Below are positions 11,810 through 22,899 of a stretch of DNA of 64,000 bases, in pieces. The notes below the pieces were generated by a model, which was not told the DNA's origin, searched no databases, and saw nothing but the letters and a program-made list of their open reading frames with translations. Numbering within the stretch: the stretch's first letter is position 1; each line of letters starts with the position of its first letter. Origin of the DNA: Chamaecyparis obtusa (lineage: Eukaryota; Streptophyta; Pinopsida; Cupressales; Cupressaceae); the NCBI GenBank assembly GCA_027943335.1, contig BSBK01002795.1, positions 248,001 to 312,000 on the forward strand, in the 5' to 3' direction. A program made the translations under genes and the position numbers.

Positions 11810-13005
11810 ACGTTAGAGATTTTCCAGCAAGCCAATGTTGACTCTATGTTTGTCATTGATGAAAACATATGGTATCCAACATATGTTGAAGTCTTATGTA
11901 GAGAACCTTGAGCATATATCTCTTAGATATGTTATTAACATGATATCATAGATGCAGAGTTTGATTATGAGTGCAGACAGTTGTGTAGTTGTTTGTATCA
12001 GTAGTGTTCTTGACTGTGTTACAGGCAAAGTTTTGTTTGTGATTTTCAGTATGGTTATGATGGAGCCTTGCGCATTTATATTGATATTATAAACATGTTT
12101 ATGATGCTACCTTCATGGATGCAGAGTCACTTGTGCAGTTTAAGTTGAGTTATGTTGTTTCTATTTGTTAGTTATAGTTTCCTGAGTTTATCTGATGGAG
12201 CCGACAGTGTTTATATTGTTTTAGTAGTTGTGCATATCATTTTGATATGTGTGTTTGGTTTAGTATTTGGTGATGAGTTAAGAATGTTTTTTTAAGAGCA
12301 CATAACATATTTCAACATGAGAATAAAGTTTCAATTAATTTGGTGAAGCCGACTATGTGAAGTGATGCCTCTACTCATATTGAGTTGCGCGGTCCTATTT
12401 GTGTTGTGTGTTGGGTTCAGCTGTTGGAGATGTTAATGAGGAGTTATATTGTTTCTCTATTATTATTTCAAGGAAGCTCTAACAGGCCAACTTGAGTATA
12501 TCATTTGGAGAAAGATACTTATAGCCAGTCAATTTTGATTGCTAAGTGTGATTGTGATAGCAGATTAGAAGATGTGAATGTACTAAGAGAGTCAATCATC
12601 AATTGAAGATCTATGTGAAGAAGAAGAGTGTATATAAGCTATTCATTAGATCTGATCAAGATAGTAGGTCTACTTTCTAGTTCACAAAGATCTAGATATA
12701 GTGTGTATCTGTTATGCAGAAGGTTGCAACCTTCACCATTTGAGCAGTGTGCTCCAGACAATGTGTCCTCACCTTTAACAAGGTTAATTATAAAAGACTC
12801 CTAACAAGGTCCGACCTTTGACTAGGTCACTGTACTTCATGCATTGTAAAGATTAACTCCTAATAGTGTTGTAATATCTTCTAACATGGATCATTATACT
12901 CTAGTGTAGTTTATAGTGGGTGCTAATTCCCACTTGGGTTTTTACCTATTTGGGTTTCCCCATAACCAAAATTGTGTTGTTGTGTTAAGTCTTATCTTAT
13001 TGTGT
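11810..13005. mobile_element. Inserted LTR-like sequence upstream of A2
   Basis: Similarity to 34086-34155 stops near 11809, and gene A similarity resumes at about 13006 (ATCTGCACTACC). In between is a sequence with TGTTGACTCTATG near 11836. Its end (CTTGGGTTTTTACC, then TTGGGTTTCCCC) resembles plant Copia LTR 3' ends. No coding or target duplication was found, so the solo-LTR reading is tentative. Its arrival or the associated rearrangement removed the promoter of A2. Confidence 0.35.
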
Positions 13006-13272
13006 ATCTGCACTACCAAAGTGCAATTCAGGCAAACTAGTTTCTTTCTTGCTAATTATGTCTTTCTTTGCGGTCATCCTTCAACTAGGTGAAGAAAGCC
13101 ACTTGTATTGTACAAGTAATTCAATCTTGGGCCCTTTAGCTCATTTTATATACTGCTCATTATTGTGTAACTCTCATGTCTTCACTGCTTGATTGATACA
13201 TATTTTTGTGGTCTAATTCTAACATGAGCACTCTGCTCATTGTTTCTATTGTGTATTGCGTAGGAAAACAAA

Positions 13273-13380
13273 ATGGGAGTTGAAATCCTCATATTCGGCA
13301 TAGAATTGGCTTTAAGTCTTATTGGGTGTGTAGTTGGTGGGTTAATTTTAGGGTTGGCATATTGTTGCTGTGGGAATTAA
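13273..13380 (+). CDS. Peptide gene A2: 35-residue hydrophobic peptide, promoter lost
   Basis: The coding exon is intact and differs from A1 at three bases: one silent (Leu12), Leu21 to Val, and Phe32 to Cys, giving a C-terminal C-C-C-G-N. The leader exon (about 13006-13088, ending CAACTAG) and intron (13089-13263, acceptor GCGTAG) are present. Upstream of 13006 the TATATATA box and all conserved promoter sequence are replaced by the LTR-like sequence ending there. Expression would need promoter activity from that element. It could be a recently silenced copy or one under new control. Confidence 0.5.
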   Translation: MGVEILIFGIELALSLIGCVVGGLILGLAYCCCGN

Positions 13381-13740
13381 TTTGTATTCTTTCTGAAAGT
13401 TGTATAGGGTTCTAGGACCTCTTCAAAACATGTTTTTATCAAGTAATCAATAATAATTTCTGAATACATTTGATTATATTTAATCAACAAAATTTTCTAA
13501 TTTAATAAATATTGATATTCGACCTAGATTCAAACCTATATTTTAAAACCAAAGTCAGAGTTTAATACATTTGCTTACGTAAACCTTCATAAAAAATAAC
13601 TGGAGTGTACTGCTACAACAACAGTTTTATTTTGCCGACTAAAGCTTAATCCACTTTGCATTTTTTTAACAATATTAAAAATCCCAAATTTTACATGATG
13701 AACTTATAAAGTTTATGGAGCTAACAGGAATATCTAAAGA

Positions 13741-13958
13741 CTTAGATATAGATTTTTGGAGTAGATTATGGATGATTTTTTGGCATCAATATTTTGGATC
13801 ACACTCTGTGAACCATCATCAGGATAAAAGAGTTAGTGTGAACTATCATTAGGATAAAAGAGCTAACTCTTTTATCTTAATGATAGTTCACAAAGTGTGA
13901 TATGAAACGTTGATACAAAAAAATCATACACAATCTACTCTAGAAATCTATATCTGAA
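13741..13958. repeat. Foldback inverted repeat between A2 and B2
   Basis: This is a copy of the 7667-7886 structure. The left arm is TTAGATATAGATTTTTGGAG and the right arm ends CTAGAAATCTATATCTGAA. The centre again has GATAAAAGAG followed by CTAACTCTTTTATC. Confidence 0.65.
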
Positions 13959-14407
13959 TTGATAATAGATTGTGAAAATCTCATATCTTTAATATTTAAA
14001 GATTACAACTGATTGTAGACTGAAAGAACTAATGTCTAAAAAAATAGTTATCTACACAGTCTTTGCCTATAAATTAAGTATTTTTAGAATGAATTTTTAA
14101 CCCACTATTTAGTTATTTAACTTTAACTTAAGTAACAAGCATTGAACGAGCAGGAGCCCTTTGACAGTCTATGTAAACAGCTCATTTCTGCATTACCCAG
14201 CAATTCAAGAAAACAATTTTCTTTCCTGCCAATTACATCATTATTTGTGGTCGGCCTTCAACTAGGTGCAGAAAGCCATTCGATAGTAAAACTAATTCAA
14301 GCTTATATTCTGCTCGTTATGGTGTAATTCCTATATGAGTACTCTATTAATTGTTTCTGTTGTATGATAAGAGATTTACGCTGATGTATCTCATGCAGAA
14401 AATCAAA

Positions 14408-14446
14408 ATGGCTACTGTGAAGAAAGTCCTTCGATTGTACAAATAA
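14408..14446 (+). CDS. Locus B2 micro-ORF (12 residues)
   Basis: This is the first AUG of the predicted B2 mRNA: leader exon ending at 14265, intron 14266-14398, then AAAATCAAAATGG. It encodes MATVKKVLRLYK, basic and short. The sequence after ATGGCTACT is a copy of the family's intron start (GTGAAGAAAG...CTTCGATTGTAC), so the frame runs into a former splice donor. It may be a real micropeptide, an upstream ORF repressing the following ORF, or a by-product of exon duplication. The donor of intron 1 is GTGCAG here instead of GTGAAG. Confidence 0.3.
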   Translation: MATVKKVLRLYK

Positions 14447-14626
14447 TTCAATCTTGGGTACTTAATTTTTCTCAATTTATATTCTGCCATTATGCTGTAA
14501 TTCTGATGTCTCCACTGTCTTATTGGTAGAGATTTTCATGGTCTTATTCCGATATGAGTACTCTGTTCATTGCTTCTGTTGTATGATAAGAGATTTATTG
14601 TAATGTATCTCGTGCACGAAAATGAA

Positions 14627-14722
14627 ATGGTTATTGATGTCCTCCTCCTCGGCATATACTTGGCTTTCAGTCTTATCGCATATGTGTTTGTCACGCTCAC
14701 AAATTGCCCCTTATGCCAATGA
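14627..14722 (+). CDS. Locus B2 hydrophobic peptide ORF (31 residues)
   Basis: The ORF starts M-V-I-D, has L6-L7-L8-G9-I10-Y11-L12-A13-F14-S15 and V20, and ends with N26-C27-P28-L29-C30-Q31. It aligns without gaps with the first 20 residues of types A and C. In A and C the AUG lies nine or more bases after an AG acceptor, but here the equivalent position reads CGTGCAC (14611-14617), so the acceptor is lost. A second AUG five bases upstream (14622) is out of frame and would compete. Translation is therefore uncertain even though the residue pattern is kept in B3 and B4. Confidence 0.4.
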   Translation: MVIDVLLLGIYLAFSLIAYVFVTLTNCPLCQ

Positions 14723-14919
14723 GAACGACAATACTAGAATTAATTGTTAAATTAAAAAACTAAATATAAGTATAAAGAAGGTTAATATTACTTGATTTTA
14801 GAATCAATGAAAACAGATAGCACCAATGTGACGATAAAATATACTACTCTTACGACAGGAACTAAATCTTTATGTTTTGCCTTGATTTATTTTTTTATTG
14901 GATCAATTTCATCTTTGTT

Positions 14920-17181
14920 TTTGATAGAAAAAGCAGAAAGAGGGTGCTGGCCCATGGAATAAAGGGACTAGAAGCACATTAATAGCACATTAATGGCACC
15001 AGTCAAAGTAGATAAAAATAGTTTAATAGCAGAATCACCAAGTCTAATCTGCCCCTATCAAAAACATAAATCACAGTACTAATCAAAAAGATTAAACCAG
15101 AGTACTTAAAACAAAGAGTAGCAGTTAAAATAATAGTCACAAGCTACGCAAGGCTGAACCAAAAGCTAGATAAAATAACTTTAACCCCAAATGCAAAACA
15201 ATGGATCCAAAGGCCAAGCCCAGTCAAAAATAACCAACTCATGAACACCAGCAGTTAGTTCTTCCCACCCAGATGCTTAGACATCAGGGTCCTACCCCAC
15301 TCCTCCTGCAGGAACAGGAAAAGATCTTTTTTATCTTCGTTCACTTCCAGACTGCCGCCCACCAGCTTTTACTGCACATTACAGAGAGTCATAGCCGAAG
15401 CATGCATGACCTTCAAGAAAAATTTGTTAGTCATCATGTAGTGATGCTTCAGTTCCTGCATATTCTTTTTGATGTTCGCAATCTCCTTGTCCATATTAGA
15501 GAATCTCATCTTGAGAGTGCCTTTAAATTTGTTTTTGTTAGCCAGAACCCCGGTATTGTGCTTAGAGGTGGGGGGGCTTATCTTGGGGATCCTGAAAAGG
15601 ACTCAGGGGTGTGGTAGGGTTACGGGGAATTTTGATGGTTTGCTGGAGGTTGGGCGGGGGAGTATTACCAGTCCTAATAGGACTCATGTGATCATCCAAG
15701 GAACCTTTCATGGACTCAGTAGTGTGAGAGTATTTTTCAGGCAAGGACTGCTCTCTAGAGGCCGCTTCCATCATCCTCATTTTACACTACTCCTTGGCAA
15801 TTCTATTAGACCTTCGGCGACCTGAGCCACTTAAGTCCACCTCTAGATTAACTTGGCTCTCCATCATTCTCCATTTTTTGGGCCTTCGTTCGGTCTCGGG
15901 AGTACTGTCAAACTCCTTCTGATCTTTTTTCTCCACAGATTCAGAGACATGAGACTCCTCCTAACCCTCCTTCCTATTGAAAGGGTTTTTAACACATTTT
16001 TTGCGAGTTCTACCCTCTTTAGCACCCAGTTCAGACTCCTAGATAACCTGAATGGACTTGGAGGTGGAATGAGTGGGATTTTCAATTTTTGTCAGGGACT
16101 CCTCCTAGGTCATCTCTTGGATAATTGGGGGGGGGGGGGTTGGGGCACCAGGCGGATAGCTTTGTGGAAGTGGTAAATGTAGAGAAGGAAGCCCTGATGG
16201 AGGATAGGGATTGATTTATCAGGGTTGTCCTTAATATCTAGGATATTACTCTCTATAGAACGCAAAAGATAAAATAGTATGGAAATTAAATCCTTATTTC
16301 TAATATGATTCAGGAACGGTAAGTGGTAGTAGTAGAACACAGTGAACTTACCTTCCAGCATAAAATACTTCATCACAGTGAGACAAATCTTTGGCCAGAA
16401 GTCTGTCAGCTCTTCCCTATTAAAACCCCCTTGCTTCTTCATTGGATTCTCACCTTCCTTGAAAAACTAGTTGAGACGGGTAGGGTCGGGAGTCTGACTA
16501 GTGTTTTGTATTTCCTCCCCTCCATAGAGAGGTCCATCGCCTTTACAATGACCTCTTTGTTAATTTGGAAGTGGATGCCACCAACCGAGACACTCTTGTT
16601 GTTCTAGGATGAGATGAATTGTTTGGAAATTCGCTCATCATGCCCACCTTTCATTCACTCCATAAAACCACATATGCCACTTTCTTTGTAGTAGTGGGTC
16701 ACCAAGGTATCAGAGGTGAAATCCTTGTCGATCTTTTCAAGTTCTATGTGAAGAGTGTTGCCTCCCATTTCAAAAAACTGCCCCTCCTATGTCAAAATAT
16801 CTTGAAAACCTAAGAGCTCAGCTTCTTTGTAGGTCATAAAAAATCACCTATTTTTGCGTGGTTGTTTCGAGGAAATATTATACTTAAAATGCTAGCCTTG
16901 GGTGAAATATTGGGAGATGGGCTTCGTATGGCCAGATCTAATGGATCTCTAGGTTCCATTAATAGCAATAATGTTAGGGATGCACTTGCTATCCTTATTA
17001 GCCAAGTAAGCCCTCTGATTCAGACAGCTCTCTCTACACATGTTTAAAAAGTAATGATGATTTTTTATGGGGTTTTGGGTTCTCCTTTTCATAATCTTAA
17101 AAATCGCCAGAGCACGCCAACACGTGATCCAAGAAGGATTCGTAATGAATATGATAGCTTGACTCATATTAAATTGTAATG
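14920..17181 (-). mobile_element. Retroposed element with 15-bp target duplication, degenerate gag-like ORFs
   Basis: AATTTCATCTTTGTT occurs on both sides (14905-14919 and 17182-17196), and the uninterrupted site is seen at 61734-61748 (GCTG follows). On the minus strand the element ends CTATCAAAAA. The long target duplication and A-ending tail suggest LINE-like target-primed insertion. Broken minus-strand frames run from about 17050 to 15560. One fragment (FWPKICLTVMKYFMLEGKF, about 16400-16340) and another (VSVGGIHFQINKEVIVKAMD, about 16585-16525) look retroelement gag-like, but I cannot name the family. A stretch of ten G at 16129-16138 is unusual. A 5'-truncated relative lies at 39089-39545. 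Confidence 0.55.
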
Positions 17182-17196
17182 AATTTCATCTTTGTT

Positions 17197-18300
17197 GATC
17201 ATTTCAATGTTTGTGGATATATCCTTTTCATAATCATACTAGTCATCCATTTCTTCTACAATATATATAATTTTTTAATGCATTGTTATTACTTTGAAGA
17301 CTAATATTATTTATGAATATCTTTATTGGATTGTCAAATTGATAGAGAAAGTCCCCTTAGTTCAATTCCAAGAAAAGAAATAGCTATAGAGTCACATTGC
17401 TAATGATTAAAGATAAAAACCCTTATGTATGTAAATGCTCCTATGGGAAATATATAGATTGTAATTTGTTTTAATAAACATATGTAAAAATTTAATTTAG
17501 TAAATGCTTCTTAATTTTTTGAAGGATAAGAGAGGATATCTAAATATAAGATGTGAAATGAATATAATTGAATGAATTAAAATGTCAAGTCATATCTAAT
17601 AGCCAATAAAATGGACAAGAGTTAGTCAAAATTAAAAAATTCAAGAATCAAAATTAAGAAATTTAATATCAATTCTATGCCTATATGAATTATCCCTTGA
17701 AAACAAACAATAAAAATTCATTTGACTTAAAATCAACCAAGTACATTAATATAGGCTCCTCCCTCTCATGTCAGACCAATCACACTACTAAAATAAATGA
17801 TATTAATGGAGCAATGTCCATCAAGTAGAAAAAAATATTATATTAACATAATTAGTAAGTAAAGCTTAATTTTTTTTTAATAAATTTAGCAAATGATAAA
17901 AAAATTAATGTCGATAAACATCAAAGTGATCTTCGAATAAAGATGTAGTATGTGTTCTTATTTTGTAGAAAATAAAAATTAATTAGAGTAAATCCAAACA
18001 ATCTGTTTTTAAATTATTTTTATTTTAACATTGAATATGGCTGATCAACAAACATGTCAAAATAACGACAAGAAAATGATAAATGTGTTTGTGATGATGT
18101 GCACATGGATTGGTACTCCACATCAAAAAATTCTCATTATACATTTGCTAATAAGTTTGTGAATTTTTACTTATATACAACAAGTTAGCACAAAATAAAA
18201 TTTGCAGCAAATCATTAGAGAAATAAAAAAAATAGATAACACACAAAACTTTGGACAACTATCCCTTGAAAAAGACCAATTTGAGGAAAATTAATTTTCA
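17197..18300. repeat. AT-rich tail of unit II, first copy
   Basis: It continues the tail interrupted by the 14920-17181 element and matches 8690-9780 and 61750-62850. No gene is seen. Confidence 0.6.
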
Positions 18301-18309
18301 AGTCCGAGT

Positions 18310-19902
18310 CATTTCAATCATTGCCAATATATCCTTTTCATAATCATACTAGTCATGCATTTCTTCTCCAATATATTTAATCTTTTAATGCATTTTTATT
18401 ACTTTGAAGACTAATATTATTTATGAATATCTTTATTGGATTGTCAAAGTGATAGAGCAAGTCCACTTAGTTCAATTCTAAGAAAAGAAATAGTTATAGA
18501 GTCTCATTGCTAATGATCAAAGATAAAAACCCTTATTTATGTAAATGCTCCCAATCTAAATATAAAGATTGTAATTTGTTTTAATAAACATAAGTAAAAA
18601 TTTAATTTAGTAAATGCTTCTTAATTTTTTTAGGATGAGACAGGATATCCGAATATAAGAGGATGTGAAATGAATATAATTGAATGAATTAGAATGTTAA
18701 CTCATATCATGCTCAACTCACAATAGCCAATAAAATGGACAAGAGCTAGTCAAAATTAAGAAATTCAAGAATCAAAATTATAGATTGCAATATCAATTCT
18801 ATGCCTATTTGAATCATCCCTTCAAAACAAACAATAAAAATTTGATTCGACTTAAAATCAACTGAGTACATTAATATAGGCTCCTCCCTCTCATATCTGA
18901 CCAATCACACAACTAAAATAAATGATATTAATGGGGCAATGTCCATCAAACATAAACAAATATTATATTAACAAAATTAATAAGAGAAGCTTAAACTATT
19001 TTTTAATAAATTTAGCCAAAGATAAATTTTTTAATGTTGATAAGCATCAAAGTGATCTTAGAATAAAGATGTAGTATATGTTCTTAAGTTTGTAGAAAAT
19101 AAAAATTAATTAGATTAAATACAAAAAATCTATTTTTAAATTATTTTTATTTGAACATTGAATACGATTGATCAACAAACATGTGAAAATAATGAAAAGA
19201 ATATCATAAATGTGTTTGTAATGATGTGCACATGGATTGGCACTCCACATCAAAAAAATATCTTCTCATACATTTTCTTATAAGTTTGTGATTTTTTACT
19301 TATTTACAACAAGTTAGCATCAAATAAAAATTGTAGTAAAAAATTAGAGAAATAAAATACATAGATAACGAACTTTGGACAACTATCCCTTGGAAAAGTC
19401 CAATTTGAGGAAAATTGTTTTTCAAGTCTGAGTTATATTATTAATATGTTTAGTAAATTGATATTGAGGAATTGTTAGAATCATTTTCCTAATGCTTGTA
19501 ATACAACCAGTCTCATCTCTATCACTCATTGAATTATTAACAATCACTTCTCAAACATTTCTCTATAACTCAAAAGATAGAAGTTTCTCATTAGTCACTG
19601 CTAAACAACCCTCCTTTATATGACTGAAAACTCAATTGATTTCAATAAATCTCCTCTTTAACAATGTGGCTCAATGATCCCCTACATATACTATCTCATT
19701 TGGAAACTAAAGGGCCACAAAGTGAAATGTCTTCGATTCCCAACAAGTATCAGTTCACATTCTTTTGTGTTCCCAACCTCCACAATACATACAAAGGATA
19801 AAAAAATTGAGGATCTACAAAATTAAATATTCCCTCTTAGCGAGGAAAGTGTTCTCCGCAACACCCAACTTATCCTTGAAGAAAACAAAATTATTTGTCT
19901 AG
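18310..19902. repeat. AT-rich tail of unit II, second tandem copy
   Basis: At about 18300 the sequence jumps back to the segment beginning CATTTCAATCATTG...ATATCCTTTTCATAATC, so the tail is present twice in tandem. It then runs on to the family X LTR. No gene is seen. Confidence 0.6.
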
Positions 19903-20880
19903 TGCTGGTGCAAGAGCACCATGTTCATTCATTTCTTGAAAATGAAATCTTATGTTAATTTTTAGGTTTTTTAGTCTTATTTGGTCCAATAAGATCATAA
20001 TAGACCATTTAGAATGTAACTAGAGTAATTTGGCTTCAAACTTGCAAATATTGGAAAATCTTGTAAAAATTGCAAAAAATGTAAAATGTGGAACACCAAT
20101 GGTCATAGGGTTCAAATACTAGTTGGAGTTAGTTGGATGAGTTAGTTTTTGGTGTGTCAAGTTTAAAAAGTCATGTAAAAGCTTGACCAAAGGATTGTAA
20201 AATTTAGGGGGATGAATGTTTGTGAAGAAAATCAATAAAGAAATTTATTTTCCTATATATTTCTCTGTTCTCTAGTGTCTTATAGATAGTACAACTCAGT
20301 TGATTGTCTAACACCACTTGCGATGGATGGTATTATGAGTCTACTTTATTTTGGTTTTGGTTTATTCCTTTTCATTGAGTAAAATAAAAGTTATTTCATT
20401 TTCTTGGTGGATAGCTTGAAACCCTTGGTTATGGTAACATTGCAAAAATAAAATTGTGTATTTATTGTTTCCTTTAGTTGAAATGTCTAAGAATTTTTTT
20501 AATGGTTCATTTTTATGTATAATTTCATATTCCTAAGTTTTGAGATCTGATGGAGAAGTTTTCACATATTTATATGATGTCCTAGGAGTGTAATTCCTTT
20601 GTTTCATACTAGTAGTGATAGAGATTAGTTAGTGTTTTATGAAATGGAGAAGGAATGACCATTCCAATTTATAAAATTTACTTATTTAGTCCTCATGTAA
20701 CTTTTCAATCCCTTGGAGTTCAATTCGGAAGGTTGCAAGCAAGCAATCATGGAGTTAGTTTGGATAAGTGGGCTAATTAGGCCTTAGAGAAGTGTTACCT
20801 ATCAATTATTAACTAATTTATTACAAAGTAACCCTATGAAAGTTTGAGGTATGTTGTGAATTGCCTAAAAGGGTAACTTA
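19903..20880 (+). mobile_element. Family X LTR, unit II, left part
   Basis: It matches 10281-11260 and 63317-64000. It is cut by the Copia element at 20881 and resumes at 33632. Confidence 0.55.
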
Positions 20881-21270
20881 TGTTAGAGTAATAAAGTGTT
20901 TTCTTATTAATTAAATAATGTTTGATTTAATTACTAAGTCAATTATTATCTCTTTATGCTTAAGCTAAACTTTAGGCATATAATAATTAATTGCTTTATT
21001 AATTATTATTGTGCAACCTAGGTTTTACCTTTTTAGGTTTTCAGATATCCTTTTATAAGGATTGATCTCCTCTTATTTTTGTAATTTTGATAACAAATTA
21101 TTCATTATTGAAATGCAAATTTTATTTTTGCACATCAAGAATGATTTCTCCTCTCTCGTGGATCCATACATTCTGGCCTCTCTAGCTTCTTACTTCTCTC
21201 TCTTTCTATGATAGGTGCTTGCATGCAAGTGTTCTTGGGAGCTGTGAGTTGTTACTCTTTAACTCCAATA
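20881..21270 (+). repeat. 5' LTR of the Copia element
   Basis: It starts TGTTAGAGTAATA and ends CAACTCCAATA-like (AACTCCAATA). It is 390 bp long and pairs with 33239-33631, with scattered substitutions. Confidence 0.85.
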
Positions 21271-21282
21271 TGGTATTAGAGC
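21271..21282 (+). promoter_or_regulatory. Primer binding site of the Copia element
   Basis: TGGTATTAGAGC directly follows the LTR and differs at one base from TGGTATCAGAGC, the usual plant Copia primer site complementary to initiator Met-tRNA. Confidence 0.75.
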
Positions 21283-22106
21283 TTCATATCTGTTTTCCAC
21301 TATCCTCTTCCTGAGAAATTCGATCATGTTCATTTGATTTGTGTTTCAAAGGGGTTTCCATTGAATCTAGGGAGATCTCTCTTTTTGGTCATCTTGGCTG
21401 CAAATGAACTTCACGGTTGTGTTCACAATGTCTGTGAGTTTGGGTAGTTCATGAGTTGTTCTACAGTCTATGTTCAATTATTAAATGGTCTTTTTATTGT
21501 TGAGATAGGACAATTGTTTATTTAATTAAAAGATTCCTTTTAGGTGACACCTTGCAACCAATTTTGTTGTTGGTTGTTGTGTTATTTTCAAACTCAGTCA
21601 TCGATTGTGAATAAATCCTAGGTTTTGGTTAACCAATGAGGGTAGTATAGAAGGGGGTCTAGGGGCATTTGGAAAACATAAGTTGGAGAACATTTGTAGT
21701 GTTAACAAATGTATTTGCAGTGATAGAAAACAATCTTGCAGTGTTAGCAAGGGTGCAATGATAGTGTTGGGAATATCACTGGAAGAATATCAACGGGAGA
21801 AGTTGGGAGATTCTCAGAGTCCTGCCAGTGAGAGGCAAGGAATATTGTATCTCTTAATTTGTTGAAGTTTAATATATTTCTCATTTGCAGTACCGGTTTT
21901 CCCCTCGGGGTTTTTCCAAGAATAATTGTCCAAAAATATTGTGTTCATTGTGTTGGATAATTCTTTCCATATTTAATGGTGAAGTTGCAGTTGTGTTATT
22001 TATTAATATTAGCTATTAATCTTTATAAGATAGGAGATTAGTAAATAGTGACTACAATAGAACTTTCCCATGGTATCAGAATTGTTATTTCTTTTATTTC
22101 TTTGAG

Positions 22107-22899
22107 ATGGCCTCAGCTGGTTTGAGAGATTAGGACAGATTAGATAGTGCCTCTAATTTTGGTGTTTGGAAAGCTAGAATTTATTTATTGCCAGAAGAAA
22201 ATGGTATCAAGGAATATGTTACCAGTGTTGTAACTATACTCATAGATGCAATAGAACTCGTAACATACAAGAAGGATGATGCCAAGGCGAGGAGTATAAT
22301 CCTTGATGGTGTCAAGGATCATATTTTTCCACATATCGTGGAGTTAGATACTACAAAGAAGATGTGGTATGCCATTTTGAATCTGTACTAGAATGCTACC
22401 ACCAACTAGAAGTTGATTCTCAAAGAAAATTTGAAGAATACCTGAATGAACAAGGGAGAAGATGTCACAAGTTACCTCGCTAGGCTTAAGACTTGTCAAG
22501 GATGAGTTAGGAATTGTTAGAGATAGCCCCAATGATGATGTCCTAGTCAGAGTATCCCTAAGTGGTTTTGCTAAGAAGTGTGATGTCTTTGTTCAAGTTA
22601 TCAGTGGACGAGACACCTTACTAAGATAGGGTCAACTATGGAGTGATTTCACTCAAGAGGTGTTTAGACTAAGTCTTGTGAATGGATCCAACAATAAGAG
22701 TGAGAAAAGTGAGGTGGAACAGGAAAACGTTGCTCTAGTGAAAAATGAGGAAAACAAAGAAAGGTTCTAGCAAAGGATTAAATTCACAAGGTGAAAAAAG
22801 GACTTATCTTAGGTTAAGTTCTTTGGTTGTCATGAGTTTGACCACTATCTTAGTGATTTCCCACAAAGGAAGAAGAATGAAAATAAGGGCAAGAAGTAG
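22107..22899 (+). pseudogene. Copia gag remnant
   Basis: A start like ATGGCCTCAGCTGG at 22107 is followed by a frame with an early stop (GAT TAG). The longest piece (22188-22391) contains ARSIILDGVKDHIFPHI and TKKMWYAILNLY, the typical gag pattern in which a capsid helix ends with 'MW..L...Y'. A zinc-knuckle-like stretch near 22820-22860 reads FFGCHEFDHYLSDF, so cysteines of the CX2CX4HX4C motif are lost. Several stops and frameshifts make it non-functional. Confidence 0.65.

Noticed and set aside
14622..14760. Alternative frame starting at the upstream AUG of B2 (M-K-W-L-L...)
   Set aside because: Its end is not conserved in B3 and B4 and it has no counterpart in A or C. It is noted only as a competing start.
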